Assembly: GCA_016124795.1 (NCBI GenBank)
Contig: WGNB01000006.1
Location: forward strand, 1-64,000
Direction: 5' to 3'
Source of the DNA: Rhodopseudomonas sp.
Lineage (GTDB): Bacteria; Pseudomonadota; Alphaproteobacteria; Rhizobiales; Xanthobacteraceae
DNA: 64,000 nt
Numbering within the stretch: position 1 is the stretch's first letter; every line of letters begins with the position of its first letter. Under the pieces are notes generated by a model. It did not search any database. It worked only from the letters and a program-made list of their open reading frames with translations, and had not been told where the DNA came from. A program made the translations under genes and the position numbers. Below, piece by piece: positions 1-9,385 of the stretch.

Positions 1-170
1 CGAAGGCGTGACAAATCCCTTAATAGGTAGCGTATTCAGAGTTTTGACGCGATGCCGGTCCCCCAAAGGGCGGGGGCGGGTGTCGTGTTACGCTTTGCGC
101 TATTCCCTTGCAAGGACACAACAATTCGGCGCATCCAGCGCTATCGGCCGATCAATAGGAGTGACCATCC
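1..170 (+). promoter_or_regulatory. Region upstream of rpsM, no gene seen
   Basis: No convincing gene is seen. A TTGACG hexamer at 43-48 could be a -35 box, but no good -10 box follows it. A C/G-rich tract (CCCCCAAAGGGCGGGGG) at 60-76 could fold. The ribosome binding site AGGAG at 157-161 sits nine bases before the GTG of rpsM and decides that start. Confidence 0.35.
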
Positions 171-545
171 GTGGCACGTATCGCGGGCGTTAATTTGCCC
201 ACCAACAAGCGCGTCATCATCGCGCTTCAGTACATTCATGGCATTGGCGAGAAGATCGCCAAGGACATCGTGACCCAGCTCAACCTGCCGCTCGACCGGC
301 GGGTGTCGCAGTTGACCGACGCCGAAGTGCTCCAGATCCGCGAGTTGATCGACCGCGACTATCTGGTCGAGGGCGACCTGCGCCGTGAGACGACCATGAA
401 CATCAAGCGGTTGATGGACCTGGGCTGCTACCGGGGCCTTCGCCACCGTAAGGGCCTGCCGGTCCGTGGCCAGCGCACGCATACCAATGCGCGCACCCGC
501 AAGGGCCCGGCCAAGACCATCGCCGGCAAGAAGAAGACCGCGTAA
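171..545 (+). CDS. rpsM: 30S ribosomal protein S13
   Basis: This is ribosomal protein S13 of the small-subunit head, which contacts the P-site tRNA and the central bridge to the 50S subunit. The 124-aa product begins [10 protein letters not shown] and has the basic C-terminal tail [13 protein letters not shown] typical of the family. The start is a GTG preceded by AGGAG nine bases upstream; there is no in-frame ATG at that position. It is the first gene of the S13-S11-alpha-L17 cluster, with 69 bp before rpsK. Confidence 0.98.
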   Translation: MARIAGVNLPTNKRVIIALQYIHGIGEKIAKDIVTQLNLPLDRRVSQLTDAEVLQIRELIDRDYLVEGDLRRETTMNIKRLMDLGCYRGLRHRKGLPVRGQRTHTNARTRKGPAKTIAGKKKTA

Positions 546-614
546 TTTTTTGACACAAGCCCGTGTCGCGCCAGACGGCTGGTTGAGACGCGCGGGCCTT
601 TGAAGGGACTGACC

Positions 615-1004
615 ATGGCGAAAGAAGCCACCCGCGTCCGCCGGCGCGAACGCAAGAACATCGCGTCGGGCGTGGCGCATGTGAATGCGTCGTTCAACAA
701 TACTATGATCACCATCACCGACGCGCAGGGCAACGCCATTGCCTGGTCGTCGGCTGGCACCATGGGGTTCAAGGGCTCGCGCAAGTCGACGCCCTATGCC
801 GCCCAGATGGCCGCGGAAGACGCCTCGAAGAAGGCTCAGGAACACGGCATGAAGACCCTCGAGGTCGAAGTGTCGGGCCCCGGTTCGGGCCGCGAGTCGG
901 CGCTGCGCGCCTTGCAGGCGACCGGCTTCACCATCACCTCGATCCGCGACGTGACTTCGATCCCGCACAATGGCTGCCGCCCGCGCAAGCGCCGGCGCGT
1001 CTGA
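615..1004 (+). CDS. rpsK: 30S ribosomal protein S11
   Basis: S11 is a 30S platform protein near the E site and the Shine-Dalgarno/anti-Shine-Dalgarno helix. The 129-aa product has the family core [17 protein letters not shown] and the invariant-type tail [17 protein letters not shown] lies 15 bases upstream in frame, but the ATG at 615 gives the normal N-terminus [10 protein letters not shown] and normal length. It lies between rpsM and rpoA in the standard order. Confidence 0.98.
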   Translation: MAKEATRVRRRERKNIASGVAHVNASFNNTMITITDAQGNAIAWSSAGTMGFKGSRKSTPYAAQMAAEDASKKAQEHGMKTLEVEVSGPGSGRESALRALQATGFTITSIRDVTSIPHNGCRPRKRRRV

Positions 1005-1016
1005 TTGCTCTGTGAA

Positions 1017-1057
1017 GCGGATGCGCTAACCGCCCGCATCCGCTGCCGCCGAATTTT
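1017..1057 (+). terminator. Hairpin between rpsK and rpoA, possible attenuator
   Basis: A perfect 9-bp stem, GCGGATGCG (1017-1025) and CGCATCCGC (1035-1043), encloses a 9-nt loop. A run of five T follows at 1053-1057 after a 9-nt gap, so this is a weak terminator or a processing/attenuation hairpin rather than a full stop inside the operon. Confidence 0.35.
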
Positions 1058-1118
1058 TCCCCCCACGTGGCGGGTGGGGTGCGCTGGCTAAATCCAGCGC
1101 CGCTCAACGGGTGAAGAT

Positions 1119-2135
1119 GTGATCCAGAAGAATTGGCAGGAACTGATCAGGCCGAACAAGCTGCAGGTGACCGCCGGGTCCGACCCGGCGCGTCTCGCCA
1201 CGGTCGTTGCCGAGCCGCTCGAACGCGGCTTTGGCGTGACGCTGGGCAACGCCTTGCGCCGCATTCTTTTGTCGTCGCTGCAAGGCGCGGCCGTGCAGTC
1301 GGTGCATATCGACGGCGTGTTGCATGAATTCTCCTCGATCGCCGGCGTGCGCGAGGACGTGACCGATATGGTCCTCAACATCAAGGATATCGCCATCCGG
1401 ATGCAGGGCGAAGGCCCCAAGCGCATGGTGGTGAAGAAGCAGGGTCCCGGCACCGTCACCGCCGGCGACATCCAGACCGTTGGCGACGTGGTCGTGCTCA
1501 ATCCGGAACTGGTGCTGTGCACGCTCGACGAAGGCGCCGAGATCCGCATGGAATTCACCGTCAACACCGGCAAGGGCTATGTCCCGGCCGAGCGTAACCG
1601 TCCGGAAGACGCGCCGATCGGCTTGATCCCGGTCGACTCGCTGTATTCGCCGGTGCGCAAGGTGTCCTACAAGGTCGAGAACACCCGCGAGGGCCAGATC
1701 CTCGATTACGACAAGCTGACCCTGACGATCGAGACCAACGGCGCGCTGTCGCCCGACGATGCGCTGGCTTATGCCGCGCGCATTCTCCAGGACCAGCTCA
1801 ACGTCTTCGTGAACTTCGAGGAGCCGCGCAAGGAGCAGGCTGCCGAAACCATTCCGGATCTCGCGTTCAACCCGGCCTTCCTCAAGAAGGTCGACGAACT
1901 CGAGCTGTCGGTGCGTTCGGCCAACTGTCTCAAGAACGACAACATCGTCTATATCGGCGATCTCGTTCAGAAGACCGAAGCCGAAATGCTGCGCACGCCG
2001 AACTTCGGCCGCAAGTCGCTCAACGAAATCAAGGAAGTGCTGGCGCAGATGGGCCTCCACCTCGGCATGGAAGTGCCGGGCTGGCCGCCGGAAAACATCG
2101 AAGAACTCGCCAAGCGCTTCGAAGACCACTACTAG
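1119..2135 (+). CDS. rpoA: DNA-directed RNA polymerase subunit alpha
   Basis: The alpha subunit dimerises to start RNA polymerase assembly. Its C-terminal domain binds UP elements and activators. The 338-aa protein begins [14 protein letters not shown]. The N-terminal dimerisation domain covers roughly residues 1-230. The C-terminal domain has the DNA-contact stretch VRSANCLKN around residue 269 and the HhH-like [15 protein letters not shown]. The start is GTG; ATG at 1117 is followed directly by a stop, which excludes it. Length matches the family. Confidence 0.98.
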   Translation: MIQKNWQELIRPNKLQVTAGSDPARLATVVAEPLERGFGVTLGNALRRILLSSLQGAAVQSVHIDGVLHEFSSIAGVREDVTDMVLNIKDIAIRMQGEGPKRMVVKKQGPGTVTAGDIQTVGDVVVLNPELVLCTLDEGAEIRMEFTVNTGKGYVPAERNRPEDAPIGLIPVDSLYSPVRKVSYKVENTREGQILDYDKLTLTIETNGALSPDDALAYAARILQDQLNVFVNFEEPRKEQAAETIPDLAFNPAFLKKVDELELSVRSANCLKNDNIVYIGDLVQKTEAEMLRTPNFGRKSLNEIKEVLAQMGLHLGMEVPGWPPENIEELAKRFEDHY

Positions 2136-2145
2136 GCTTTACGTC

Positions 2146-2185
2146 TGCGCCCCGGCCGCGACCGGCCGGGGCGCAGTGTTTTTTC
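2146..2185 (+). terminator. Rho-independent terminator between rpoA and rplQ
   Basis: A 14-bp GC-rich stem (arms 2146-2159 and 2164-2177, loop CGAC) is followed by TGTTTTTT. It starts 10 bp after the rpoA stop and precedes rplQ by 130 bp. It therefore splits two genes that are usually co-transcribed and implies either read-through or a separate rplQ promoter. Confidence 0.85.
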
Positions 2186-2316
2186 GGCCGGGCTCGCGTC
2201 TGGCCGTCGATGGGTTGGCCCGGGCATGAAGCTCCGGCGAACCGGATTAAGCCGCCTTCCGCGGCGTTCCCGGGATGGTCCCGGGGATATACAGGATAGA
2301 GGCAGGGAGTTTCGCG

Positions 2317-2745
2317 ATGCGTCACGGGAAAGTTTATCGCAAGTTGGGGCGACATTCGTCGCATCGTATGGCGATGTTCGCCAATATGGCGGCGTCGCTG
2401 ATCAAGCACGAGCAGATCGTGACGACCTTGCCGAAGGCCAAGGAACTCCGCCCGATCGTCGAGAAGCTGGTCACGATCGGCAAGAAGGGCGATCTCGCCG
2501 CCCGCCGTCAGGCGATCTCGGAACTGCGCGACGAGGCGATGGTGCGCAAGCTGTTTGATGTGATCGCGCCGCGTTACAAGGACCGTCAGGGCGGCTATTG
2601 CCGCATCATGAAGGCGGGCTTCCGTCATGGCGATAACGCCGCGGTGGCCGTGATCGAGTTCGTCGATCGCGACGTCGATGCCAAGGGCAAGGACTCCGGT
2701 CCGGTGCAAGCCAGGAAGTCGGAAGACGAGAACGCGGCGGCCTAA
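2317..2745 (+). CDS. rplQ: 50S ribosomal protein L17
   Basis: L17 is a 50S protein near the exit tunnel. The product begins [17 protein letters not shown] and carries the family core [17 protein letters not shown]. The 142-aa length includes a short charged C-terminal tail ending in ENAAA. The ATG at 2317 follows GGCAGGGAG by a few bases. An in-frame upstream ATG at 2275 would add 14 unrelated residues and is rejected. A terminator separates it from rpoA, and another follows it. Confidence 0.97.
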   Translation: MRHGKVYRKLGRHSSHRMAMFANMAASLIKHEQIVTTLPKAKELRPIVEKLVTIGKKGDLAARRQAISELRDEAMVRKLFDVIAPRYKDRQGGYCRIMKAGFRHGDNAAVAVIEFVDRDVDAKGKDSGPVQARKSEDENAAA

Positions 2746-2781
2746 TCGGTCGCGCGCGCAACTAATTAATCGACGATAATG

Positions 2782-2811
2782 AAAAGGCGGCCGTATCGGC
2801 CGCCTTTTTTT
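2782..2811 (+). terminator. Rho-independent terminator after rplQ
   Basis: An 11-bp stem, AAAGGCGGCCG (2783-2793) and CGGCCGCCTTT (2797-2807), with loop TAT is followed by a T run to 2811. It closes the ribosomal cluster. Between here and 3032 I see no convincing gene. Confidence 0.9.
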
Positions 2812-3032
2812 ATGGCGCTTAGACGTCGGCGATTTCCATAGCGGTGGAATCGATGTCGAGCACGTCGCGTCCGTGGCCCTTGTCTGGCGGCATCGTTGTT
2901 TTCACGCCGTCGCAACCGGAGCAAACTTGTTAGATATCCTTCTCCTTGTGATAGCCGTCACATCGGCCTGTCGGTAAACTGATATCGGTGACGACCGCCA
3001 AAAAATGGCGCACCATTTTCGGGGAGAATTCC

Positions 3033-3914
3033 ATGATCCGCTTTACCGTCGCGCGGCTTGCGTTCAGCGCCGCGCTCGCGATTACTATGTCCGCGTTGTT
3101 GCCGTTTGGCGCCGTGCAGGCGCAATCGCCGTCCAATGCCGACCTGGTCGCGCGCGGCGGCTATCTCGTCAACACCATCATGACCTGCCAGAACTGCCAT
3201 ACGCCGGTCGGTCCGAAGGGACCGGACTTCAGCAAGGCTTTCTCCGGCGGGTTGTCCTGGGATGAGCCGCCGTTCAAGGTGACGGCGGCGAACATCACGC
3301 AGGACAAGGAAACCGGCATCGGCAACTGGAGCGATGCCGATATCAAGACCTTGATGCGTACCGGCAAGCGGCCGAATGGTGTGCCGATCGCGGCGGTGAT
3401 GCCGGTCGGTTTTTACGGTATCATCACCGACCGCGACATGGATGCGATCGTCGCTTATTTGCGGACGATCAAGCCGATCAAGAATACGGTGCCGGCGCCG
3501 GTCTATCGTTTCCCGGCGGCGGCGCAGGTGCTGCCTGGGTCGGAAAAGCCTTACACCGAAGCGATGCTGAAGGACCCGGTGAAGAACGGTTTCTACCTCG
3601 CCACCATCGGTCACTGCATGGAATGCCATACGCCGATGGAAAAGGGTCATCACCCCTGGGACAAACTCGGCACCGGCGGGTTCAAGTTCCCGGGGCCGTG
3701 GGGCGTATCGGTGTCGCGTAACATTACGTCGGATAAGGCCAAGGGGCTCGGCACCTGGACCGATGCGCAGATCAAGACTGTCATCACCACCGGCGTCGAC
3801 AAGGATGGCAACCATCTCAAGCCGCCGATGGGCTTCCCCTATTACAGCCATATGACCGACAAGGATCTCGGCGATCTGATCGCCTATCTCCGTACGGTCC
3901 CGGCCAAGGAGTAG
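3033..3914 (+). CDS. Exported diheme cytochrome c
   Basis: This is a periplasmic electron-transfer protein with two c-type haem sites, CQNCH at residues 52-56 and CMECH at 195-199, each in a cytochrome c domain repeat. A signal peptide spans about residues 1-31 (cleavage near VQA-Q). The start ATG has GGGGAGAA a few bases upstream; the in-frame ATG at 2988 would spoil the signal peptide. The 293-aa length and two-domain layout resemble cytochrome subunits of periplasmic dehydrogenases, but no dehydrogenase is adjacent, so the partner is unknown. Confidence 0.85.
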   Translation: MIRFTVARLAFSAALAITMSALLPFGAVQAQSPSNADLVARGGYLVNTIMTCQNCHTPVGPKGPDFSKAFSGGLSWDEPPFKVTAANITQDKETGIGNWSDADIKTLMRTGKRPNGVPIAAVMPVGFYGIITDRDMDAIVAYLRTIKPIKNTVPAPVYRFPAAAQVLPGSEKPYTEAMLKDPVKNGFYLATIGHCMECHTPMEKGHHPWDKLGTGGFKFPGPWGVSVSRNITSDKAKGLGTWTDAQIKTVITTGVDKDGNHLKPPMGFPYYSHMTDKDLGDLIAYLRTVPAKE

Positions 3915-3925
3915 TTGTACTGCCG

Positions 3926-3959
3926 TTCCGGGGCGCGGCCGTTGGGCCGCGTCCCGGAA
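3926..3959 (+). terminator. Long hairpin after the cytochrome gene
   Basis: A 15-bp stem with one G-U type pair (arms 3926-3940 and 3945-3959, loop GTTG) lies 12 bp after the stop. No T run follows on either strand, so it may be a weak bidirectional terminator or an mRNA-stabilising hairpin. Confidence 0.4.
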
Positions 3960-4035
3960 ACCGGACGTCAGCGATGAAATCGTATCTCTATTCCGGGTCG
4001 CCCGCTCCGCGGACGATCCGGACTGGCATTTGGAA

Positions 4036-5052
4036 TTACCAGCCGGCGAGAACGATCTTGCCGATGGTGGTGCCGCTTTCGATCTGGGCATGAGCCTGGC
4101 GCAGATTGCCGGCGTTGATCGGCGACAGTTCCTGTGCCGCCGTCGTGATGATGAGCCCGGCGTCGATCATCGCCGCGATTTCGTTGAGCAGCTTGTGCTG
4201 GGCGATCATGTCGGGCGTTGTGAACAACGAGCGGGTGAACATCGATTCCCAGTGCACCGAAATCGACTTGCCCTTGAACGGCATCACGTTGAAGGCCTTC
4301 GGGTCGTCGATCAGTACGAACTGACCCTGTGGCGCGATGATGTCGGCCAGTTGCGGTCCGCTCTGATCGGTGCCGGTGACGCCGGCGACCATCGCCACTT
4401 GCGGGTGGCCGATGCCTTTGAGTTGCTCGGCCAGCGGCTTGGAGTGGTCGATCACATGATCGGCGCCGAGCTTGAAACACCAGTCGCGGGTTTCGGCGCG
4501 TGACGCGGTGGCGATGACGGTCAGTCCGGTCAAGCGGCGGGCGAGCTGGATCATGATCGAGCCGACGCCGCCGCCGCCGCCGATAATCAGCAAGGCGCGG
4601 CCGTCCGGTGTCTTGGTCGGTTTGACGCCGAGCCGGTCGAACAGCATTTCCCATGCAGTGATGCCGGTCAGCGGCAGGGCGGCGGCCTGGCTGAAGGACA
4701 GCGTTTTCGGCTTCCGGCCGACGATGCGTTCGTCGACGAGATGGAATTCGGCATTGGTGCCGGGCCGGGCGATCGAGCCGGCGTAGAACACTTCGTCGCC
4801 GGCCTTGAATAGCGTGACGTCCGGTCCGACCGCGTCGACCACGCCGGCAGCGTCGTAGCCGAGCACCTTGGCCGGTTCGCCGGCGGCCGGAGCGGCGCGC
4901 ATCCGCACCTTGGTGTCGACCGGATTGACCGAAATCGCCTTGACCGCCACCCGCAGGTCGCGACCGGCCGGGACGGGGGTGTCGAGGGTGATATCGGACA
5001 GCGAATCCGGCTGGTCGATGGGCAGCGATTTGAGGTAGCCGACGGCTTTCAT
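4036..5052 (-). CDS. Zinc-type alcohol dehydrogenase/quinone oxidoreductase family protein
   Basis: This is a medium-chain dehydrogenase/reductase, probably an NADPH-dependent quinone or enal reductase. The 338-aa protein starts MKAVGYLKSLP and has the GroES-like N-terminal domain. A nucleotide-binding motif, IIGGGGGVGSIMIQLA, lies near residue 155. The catalytic zinc Cys of true alcohol dehydrogenases is absent: the segment reads ISVNPVDTKVR, as in quinone oxidoreductases. An AGGAG site precedes the ATG. The longer open frame upstream (to 5232) is low-complexity A/P/R-rich and is not used. It is convergent with the cytochrome gene. Confidence 0.85.
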   Translation of the reverse strand: MKAVGYLKSLPIDQPDSLSDITLDTPVPAGRDLRVAVKAISVNPVDTKVRMRAAPAAGEPAKVLGYDAAGVVDAVGPDVTLFKAGDEVFYAGSIARPGTNAEFHLVDERIVGRKPKTLSFSQAAALPLTGITAWEMLFDRLGVKPTKTPDGRALLIIGGGGGVGSIMIQLARRLTGLTVIATASRAETRDWCFKLGADHVIDHSKPLAEQLKGIGHPQVAMVAGVTGTDQSGPQLADIIAPQGQFVLIDDPKAFNVMPFKGKSISVHWESMFTRSLFTTPDMIAQHKLLNEIAAMIDAGLIITTAAQELSPINAGNLRQAHAQIESGTTIGKIVLAGW

Positions 5053-5332
5053 GGGGCGCTCCTGGCGGGTTGTCGTGCCGACATGGCGCGACGGTCGGCC
5101 AATGGCAAGAGCTGAGGCAAGAGCTGGCGCAAGAGCCGGGGCAATGGCTTGAGCACGGGCTGGCGGATCGCCCGGGGTCCAATGTCCGGGGCCGTGCCGC
5201 CAGCCGGCGGGATTTCGGTTACGATGCAGCAATGGTGGAATCGCAACGTAAAATCGGCCGATTCGGGTCCGATGCCTTCAATCGGCCCGGTCATGGGCCT
5301 ATATCGGGGGCGCGAAGGCCGGAGAGAACAAG

Positions 5333-6787
5333 ATGAAGTTGAACGTGCGATTGTTTGCCCGATTTTTCCTGCTGGCGGCGGCCCCGATCGCGGCGCTGGC
5401 GCTGACCGCTGCTCTGCCGGCCGCTCAGGCCCAGACTTTGGCTCAGGCGCAGACCCAGCAGCTGGAGCGCCGCGTGCCGTCGGCTGGCGAGTTGCGGCTG
5501 TCATATGCGCCCGTGGTCAAGCGGGTCGCGCCGGCGGTCGTCAACGTCTATGCCGCCAAGGTGGTGCAGAACCGCAATCCGCTGTTCGACGACCCGATTT
5601 TCCGCCATTTCTTCGGCGTGCCCGGCGGCCTCGGCCAGCAGGTCCAGCGTTCGCTTGGCTCCGGCGTCATCGTCGATCCGTCCGGCCTGATCGTCACCAA
5701 TGTCCACGTCATCAACGGCGCGACGGACATCAAGGTGGCGCTCACCGACAAGCAGGAATTCGAGGCCACTGTCGTGCTTGAAGACAAGCGCAGCGATCTC
5801 GCCGTGCTGCGCATCAAGGATGGCCGCAAGCGTTTCCCGTATCTGCAATTCGCCAATTCGGATGCGCTTGAAGTCGGCGACGTGGTGCTGGCGGTCGGCA
5901 ATCCATTCGGCGTCGGCCAGACCGTGACGCAAGGCATCGTCTCGGCGCTGGCGCGCACCGATGTCGGCTCCAGCAATTACCAGTTCTTCATCCAGACCGA
6001 CGCCGCCATCAATCCCGGCAATTCCGGCGGCGCGCTGGTCGACCTCGGCGGCAATCTCGTCGGCATCAATAACATGATCATCTCGCGGTCGGGCGGTTCG
6101 CAAGGCATCGGCTTCGCGATCCCGTCCAACATGGTCAAAGTGGTCGTCGCCTCGGCGGAGTCGGGCAGCCATGCGGTCAAGCGGCCGTGGCTCGGCGCGA
6201 CGTTGCAGGCGGTCACCGCCGACATCGCCGACAGCATGAACCTGAAGCGACCGGCTGGCGCGCTGGTGGCCAGTGTGATGAAGGATGGACCGGCGGCGCG
6301 TGCCGGCCTGAAGCCCGGCGATCTGATCGTTTCGGTCGACGGCCAGACGGTCGACGATACCAATGCCTTCGATTATCGCTTCGCGACCAAGCCGCTGGGC
6401 GGCGAGGCCAAGCTCGCGATTTTGCGCAACGGCCGCGAATTGATCGCCACCGTGCCTTTGCAGACCGCGCCCGATCTGCCGCGTGAAGAAATCACCATCC
6501 GGTCGCGGTCGCCGTTCTCCGGCGCCAAGATCGCCAATCTGTCGCCAGCGCTTGCCGATGAATTGCAATTGCAGAACGTCGACAAAGGCGTCGTCATTCT
6601 CGATGTCGACAACGGTTCTTACGCCAGCAATCTCGGGTTTCAGCGCGGCGATGTGATCGAGGCGGTCAACGGCGAGAAAATTGCCAAGACCCGCGATCTC
6701 GACCGCGCCAGCCGGACGCCGAGCAACGCCTGGCGCATCGTCATTCTGCGCCACGGGCAGAAGATCTCGGCGGTGTTCGGTGGATAA
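5333..6787 (+). CDS. Do-type periplasmic serine protease (HtrA/Deg family)
   Basis: This is a periplasmic quality-control protease and chaperone of the Deg family. A signal peptide covers about residues 1-34. The catalytic triad is visible as H125 (TNVHVI), D155 (RSDLAVL) and S231 (GNSGGAL). Two PDZ domains follow (about 275-370 and 390-480), with carboxylate-loop-like segments. At 484 aa it has normal DegQ/DegS-like length. It is followed by rarA after 63 bp, an order familiar in Bradyrhizobiaceae. A DegP versus DegQ name cannot be settled here. Confidence 0.93.
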   Translation: MKLNVRLFARFFLLAAAPIAALALTAALPAAQAQTLAQAQTQQLERRVPSAGELRLSYAPVVKRVAPAVVNVYAAKVVQNRNPLFDDPIFRHFFGVPGGLGQQVQRSLGSGVIVDPSGLIVTNVHVINGATDIKVALTDKQEFEATVVLEDKRSDLAVLRIKDGRKRFPYLQFANSDALEVGDVVLAVGNPFGVGQTVTQGIVSALARTDVGSSNYQFFIQTDAAINPGNSGGALVDLGGNLVGINNMIISRSGGSQGIGFAIPSNMVKVVVASAESGSHAVKRPWLGATLQAVTADIADSMNLKRPAGALVASVMKDGPAARAGLKPGDLIVSVDGQTVDDTNAFDYRFATKPLGGEAKLAILRNGRELIATVPLQTAPDLPREEITIRSRSPFSGAKIANLSPALADELQLQNVDKGVVILDVDNGSYASNLGFQRGDVIEAVNGEKIAKTRDLDRASRTPSNAWRIVILRHGQKISAVFGG

Positions 6788-6850
6788 GGCGGGCCGGACA
6801 CCGACAGCTTTCCCTCTCCCTCCGTGCGCGGAGAGGGGACACAGCGCAAC

Positions 6851-8188
6851 ATGACGCCGCGCGCCAAAGCCAGCGGTCCGAGTTTGTTTGCCGCGGCGGG
6901 CCTCGATAAGGACACGCCGCGACCGCTGGCGGACAAGCTGCGTCCGCGCAAGCTCGACGAAGTGGTTGGCCAGGATCATCTGCTCGGTCCCGACGGCGCG
7001 CTGACCCGGATGCTGGCGACGCGGTCGCTCGGCTCGCTGGTGTTCTGGGGTCCGCCGGGCACCGGCAAGACCACGGTCGCACGATTGCTGGCGCAGGAGA
7101 CGGATCTCTACTTCGAGCAGATTTCGGCGATCTTCACCGGCGTCGCCGATCTGAAGAAAGTGTTCGAGGAAGCGCGCCGCCGCCGCGAGGAACTCGGGCA
7201 GGGTACGCTGCTGTTTGTCGACGAGGTCCATCGCTTCAACCGCGCCCAGCAGGATTCGTTTCTGCCGGTGATGGAAGACGGCACCATCGTGCTGGTCGGC
7301 GCCACCACCGAGAACCCGTCGTTTGAACTGAACGCGGCGTTGCTGTCGCGGGCCCGTGTTCTGGTGTTTCGGCCGCTCGATGCCGCCGCGATTGAAAAAC
7401 TGCTGACCCGCGCCGAGGCGCTGGAGGGCAAGCCGCTGCCGCTCGACGCGCAGGCGCGCGAGGCTTTGACAGGCATGGCCGATGGCGACGGCCGGGCCTC
7501 GTTGACGCTGGCCGAGGAAATCTGGCGGGCGGCGCGGCCGGAAGAGGTATTTTCCGCCGCTAAGTTGCAGGAGATCGTGCAGCGCCGCGCGCCGATTTAT
7601 GACAAGGCGCAGGACGGCCATTACAACCTGATCTCGGCGCTGCATAAATCGGTACGCGGGTCGGACCCCGATGCCGCGCTTTATTATTTCTGCCGGATGC
7701 TCGACGCCGGCGAGCCGCCGCTCTACCTGTGCCGCCGCATCGTGCGGATGGCGATCGAGGATGTCGGTCTGGCCGATCCACAGGCTTTGGTGATCGCCAA
7801 TGCCGCCAAGGAGACTTATGATTTTCTGGGGAGCCCGGAGGGCGAACTGGCGATCGCCCAGGCGCTGATTTATGTGGCGACCGCGCCGAAGTCGAATGCC
7901 GGCTATAAAGCCTATGGCGCGGCGATGGCGGTCGCCAAACAGGCGGGCTCCTTGCTGCCGCCCAAGCATATTCTTAATGCGCCGACGAATTTGATGAAAT
8001 CGGAAGGCTATGGCCGCGGCTATGCCTATGACCACGATACCGCCGAAGGTTTTTCCGGGCAGAACTATTTTCCCGATGAAATGCCGCGCCAGCAGTTCTA
8101 CAACCCTCCGGAACGCGGCTTTGAGCGCGAGATTCGCAAGCGTTTGGACTATTGGGCCAGGCTGAGAAAAGAGCGGGGCGGGGAATGA
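6851..8188 (+). CDS. rarA: Replication-associated recombination protein A (AAA+ ATPase)
   Basis: RarA/MgsA is a clamp-loader-like AAA+ ATPase that acts at stalled replication forks. The 445-aa protein has Walker A GPPGTGKT at residues 67-74, Walker B LLFVDEVHRFN with D124, sensor 1 GATTENPSF, and the C-terminal MgsA domain with the family stretch YNLISALHKSVRGSDPDAA. ATG 6851 is preferred. An upstream in-frame start at 6824 adds nine unlikely residues. Its stop overlaps the start of the next gene. Confidence 0.95.
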   Translation: MTPRAKASGPSLFAAAGLDKDTPRPLADKLRPRKLDEVVGQDHLLGPDGALTRMLATRSLGSLVFWGPPGTGKTTVARLLAQETDLYFEQISAIFTGVADLKKVFEEARRRREELGQGTLLFVDEVHRFNRAQQDSFLPVMEDGTIVLVGATTENPSFELNAALLSRARVLVFRPLDAAAIEKLLTRAEALEGKPLPLDAQAREALTGMADGDGRASLTLAEEIWRAARPEEVFSAAKLQEIVQRRAPIYDKAQDGHYNLISALHKSVRGSDPDAALYYFCRMLDAGEPPLYLCRRIVRMAIEDVGLADPQALVIANAAKETYDFLGSPEGELAIAQALIYVATAPKSNAGYKAYGAAMAVAKQAGSLLPPKHILNAPTNLMKSEGYGRGYAYDHDTAEGFSGQNYFPDEMPRQQFYNPPERGFEREIRKRLDYWARLRKERGGE

Positions 8189-8553
8189 GGTCTTCAATCG
8201 GCGCGACGGTGCTCGCGGGTGTCGCGCTCGCGGCTGGCCTCGTCGGCCCGGCGGCGGCCCAGTCCAACGAGCCCATCACCGGCCGTTGGGCCGCCGACGC
8301 GCTGGCCTGTTCCGCGTTGTCGGCCGATGCCGAGCGCGCGCCGTTGGTCGTTACCGTTACCGCGATGCGCTGGCGCGACGATGCCTGCCGGATCGCGCGC
8401 ATGTACAAGACTGGCGACACCGTTCATATGCAGGCTTTGTGTTTCGACCACGCCGGACAGCGTTCCATTCCGGTGGCCTTGCGACCGCACGGCGATCGTC
8501 TGGCGGTGACCTGGGATCGTGCCCGACACGCCGACCTGCAACGCTGTCCCTGA
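8185..8553 (+). CDS. Small exported protein of unknown function
   Basis: This is a 122-aa protein with a clear signal peptide (about residues 1-26, cleavage after AAAQ). The mature part has cysteines in DALACSAL, DACRIARM, ALCFDHA and the C-terminal LQRCP, which could form two disulfides. The ATG overlaps the rarA stop as ATGA, implying translational coupling, and the N-acetyltransferase gene starts 7 bp after its stop. I do not recognise a family. Confidence 0.75.
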   Translation: MRSSIGATVLAGVALAAGLVGPAAAQSNEPITGRWAADALACSALSADAERAPLVVTVTAMRWRDDACRIARMYKTGDTVHMQALCFDHAGQRSIPVALRPHGDRLAVTWDRARHADLQRCP

Positions 8554-8560
8554 GGTGGCC

Positions 8561-9385
8561 ATGACCGCGCCCGGTATCGACCTTGACGCCTATTTTGCCC
8601 GTGTCGGTTACGACGGGCCGCGCGATAATTCGGCCGCCACCTTGCGCCGCCTGCATGAATTGCATCCGCAGGCCATTCCCTTCGAGAATCTGGACCCGCT
8701 GCTCAACCGGCCGGTCAGGCTCGACGCGGCTTCGTTGCAGGCCAAGCTGGTCGACGGCGGCCGCGGCGGTTACTGCTTCGAGCACAACACGTTGTTCGCC
8801 GACGTGTTGCGTCAGCTCGGCTATCCGGTGACCGAGGCGACGGCGCGCGTGCGCTGGGCAGCGCCGCCCGGCGAGCCGCTGCCGCGCACACATTGTCTCT
8901 TGTTCGTCGAAGCGGAAGGCGAGCGCTATCTCGCCGATGTCGGTTTCGGCGGCAATGTTTTGACCGCCCCGTTGCATCTGTCGTCGCGCGAGGCGCAGAC
9001 AACGCCGCACGAGATGTTCCGTCTGGTCGAGGAAAATGAGCGTCTGGTTCAGGAGGCGAAGCTCAAGGACGATTGGGAGCCGCTCTATGCCTTCGATTTC
9101 TCGGAGACCCATCCGGTCGACTTCGAATTGGGGAGTTGGTTCACCTCGACGCATCCTGAGTCCATTTTCGTCAAGGGACTGATGGGCGCGCGCGCGGAAT
9201 CGGGAAAGCGTTACGCCTTGCGCGACAATCAGCTTGCCGTTCACAGCATGGGCGGCGGTACGGAGAAAACGATTTTGAAGAGCGCCGGTGAAATGCGCGA
9301 TGCGCTGACCGATCTGTTCAAGCTGCGGCTCGATCAGCTTGATGGGCTCGATCCGGTCCTCGCGGCTTTGGCGGCACGCTCATGA
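8561..9385 (+). CDS. nat: Arylamine N-acetyltransferase
   Basis: This enzyme transfers acetyl from acetyl-CoA to arylamines and hydrazines by a ping-pong mechanism. The Cys-His-Asp triad is visible as C72 (RGGYCFE), H111 (PRTHCLLF) and D126 (LADVGFGG). The motif FENLDPLLNRP near the N-terminus is also typical. The 274-aa length fits the family. ATG 8561 has GAGGTGG upstream. It is coupled by ATGA to the pseudouridine synthase downstream, so it sits in a four-gene string with rarA. Confidence 0.93.
   Translation: MTAPGIDLDAYFARVGYDGPRDNSAATLRRLHELHPQAIPFENLDPLLNRPVRLDAASLQAKLVDGGRGGYCFEHNTLFADVLRQLGYPVTEATARVRWAAPPGEPLPRTHCLLFVEAEGERYLADVGFGGNVLTAPLHLSSREAQTTPHEMFRLVEENERLVQEAKLKDDWEPLYAFDFSETHPVDFELGSWFTSTHPESIFVKGLMGARAESGKRYALRDNQLAVHSMGGGTEKTILKSAGEMRDALTDLFKLRLDQLDGLDPVLAALAARS

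Noticed and set aside
2835-2912. Short minus-strand frame (VKTTMPPDKGHG...) after rplQ
   Set aside because: About 28 codons with no ribosome binding site or recognisable family; not enough to call a gene.
5100-5170. Short tandem-like CAAGAGCTG repeats upstream of the oxidoreductase
   Set aside because: Imperfect, only a few units, and not CRISPR-like; no spacer regularity. No CRISPR array was seen anywhere in the window.
5501-8197. 898-aa open frame on the minus strand over the Deg protease and rarA genes
   Set aside because: It is the antisense shadow of two well-supported + strand genes; high-GC codon bias opens this frame and its peptide is Arg/His-rich without any family motif.
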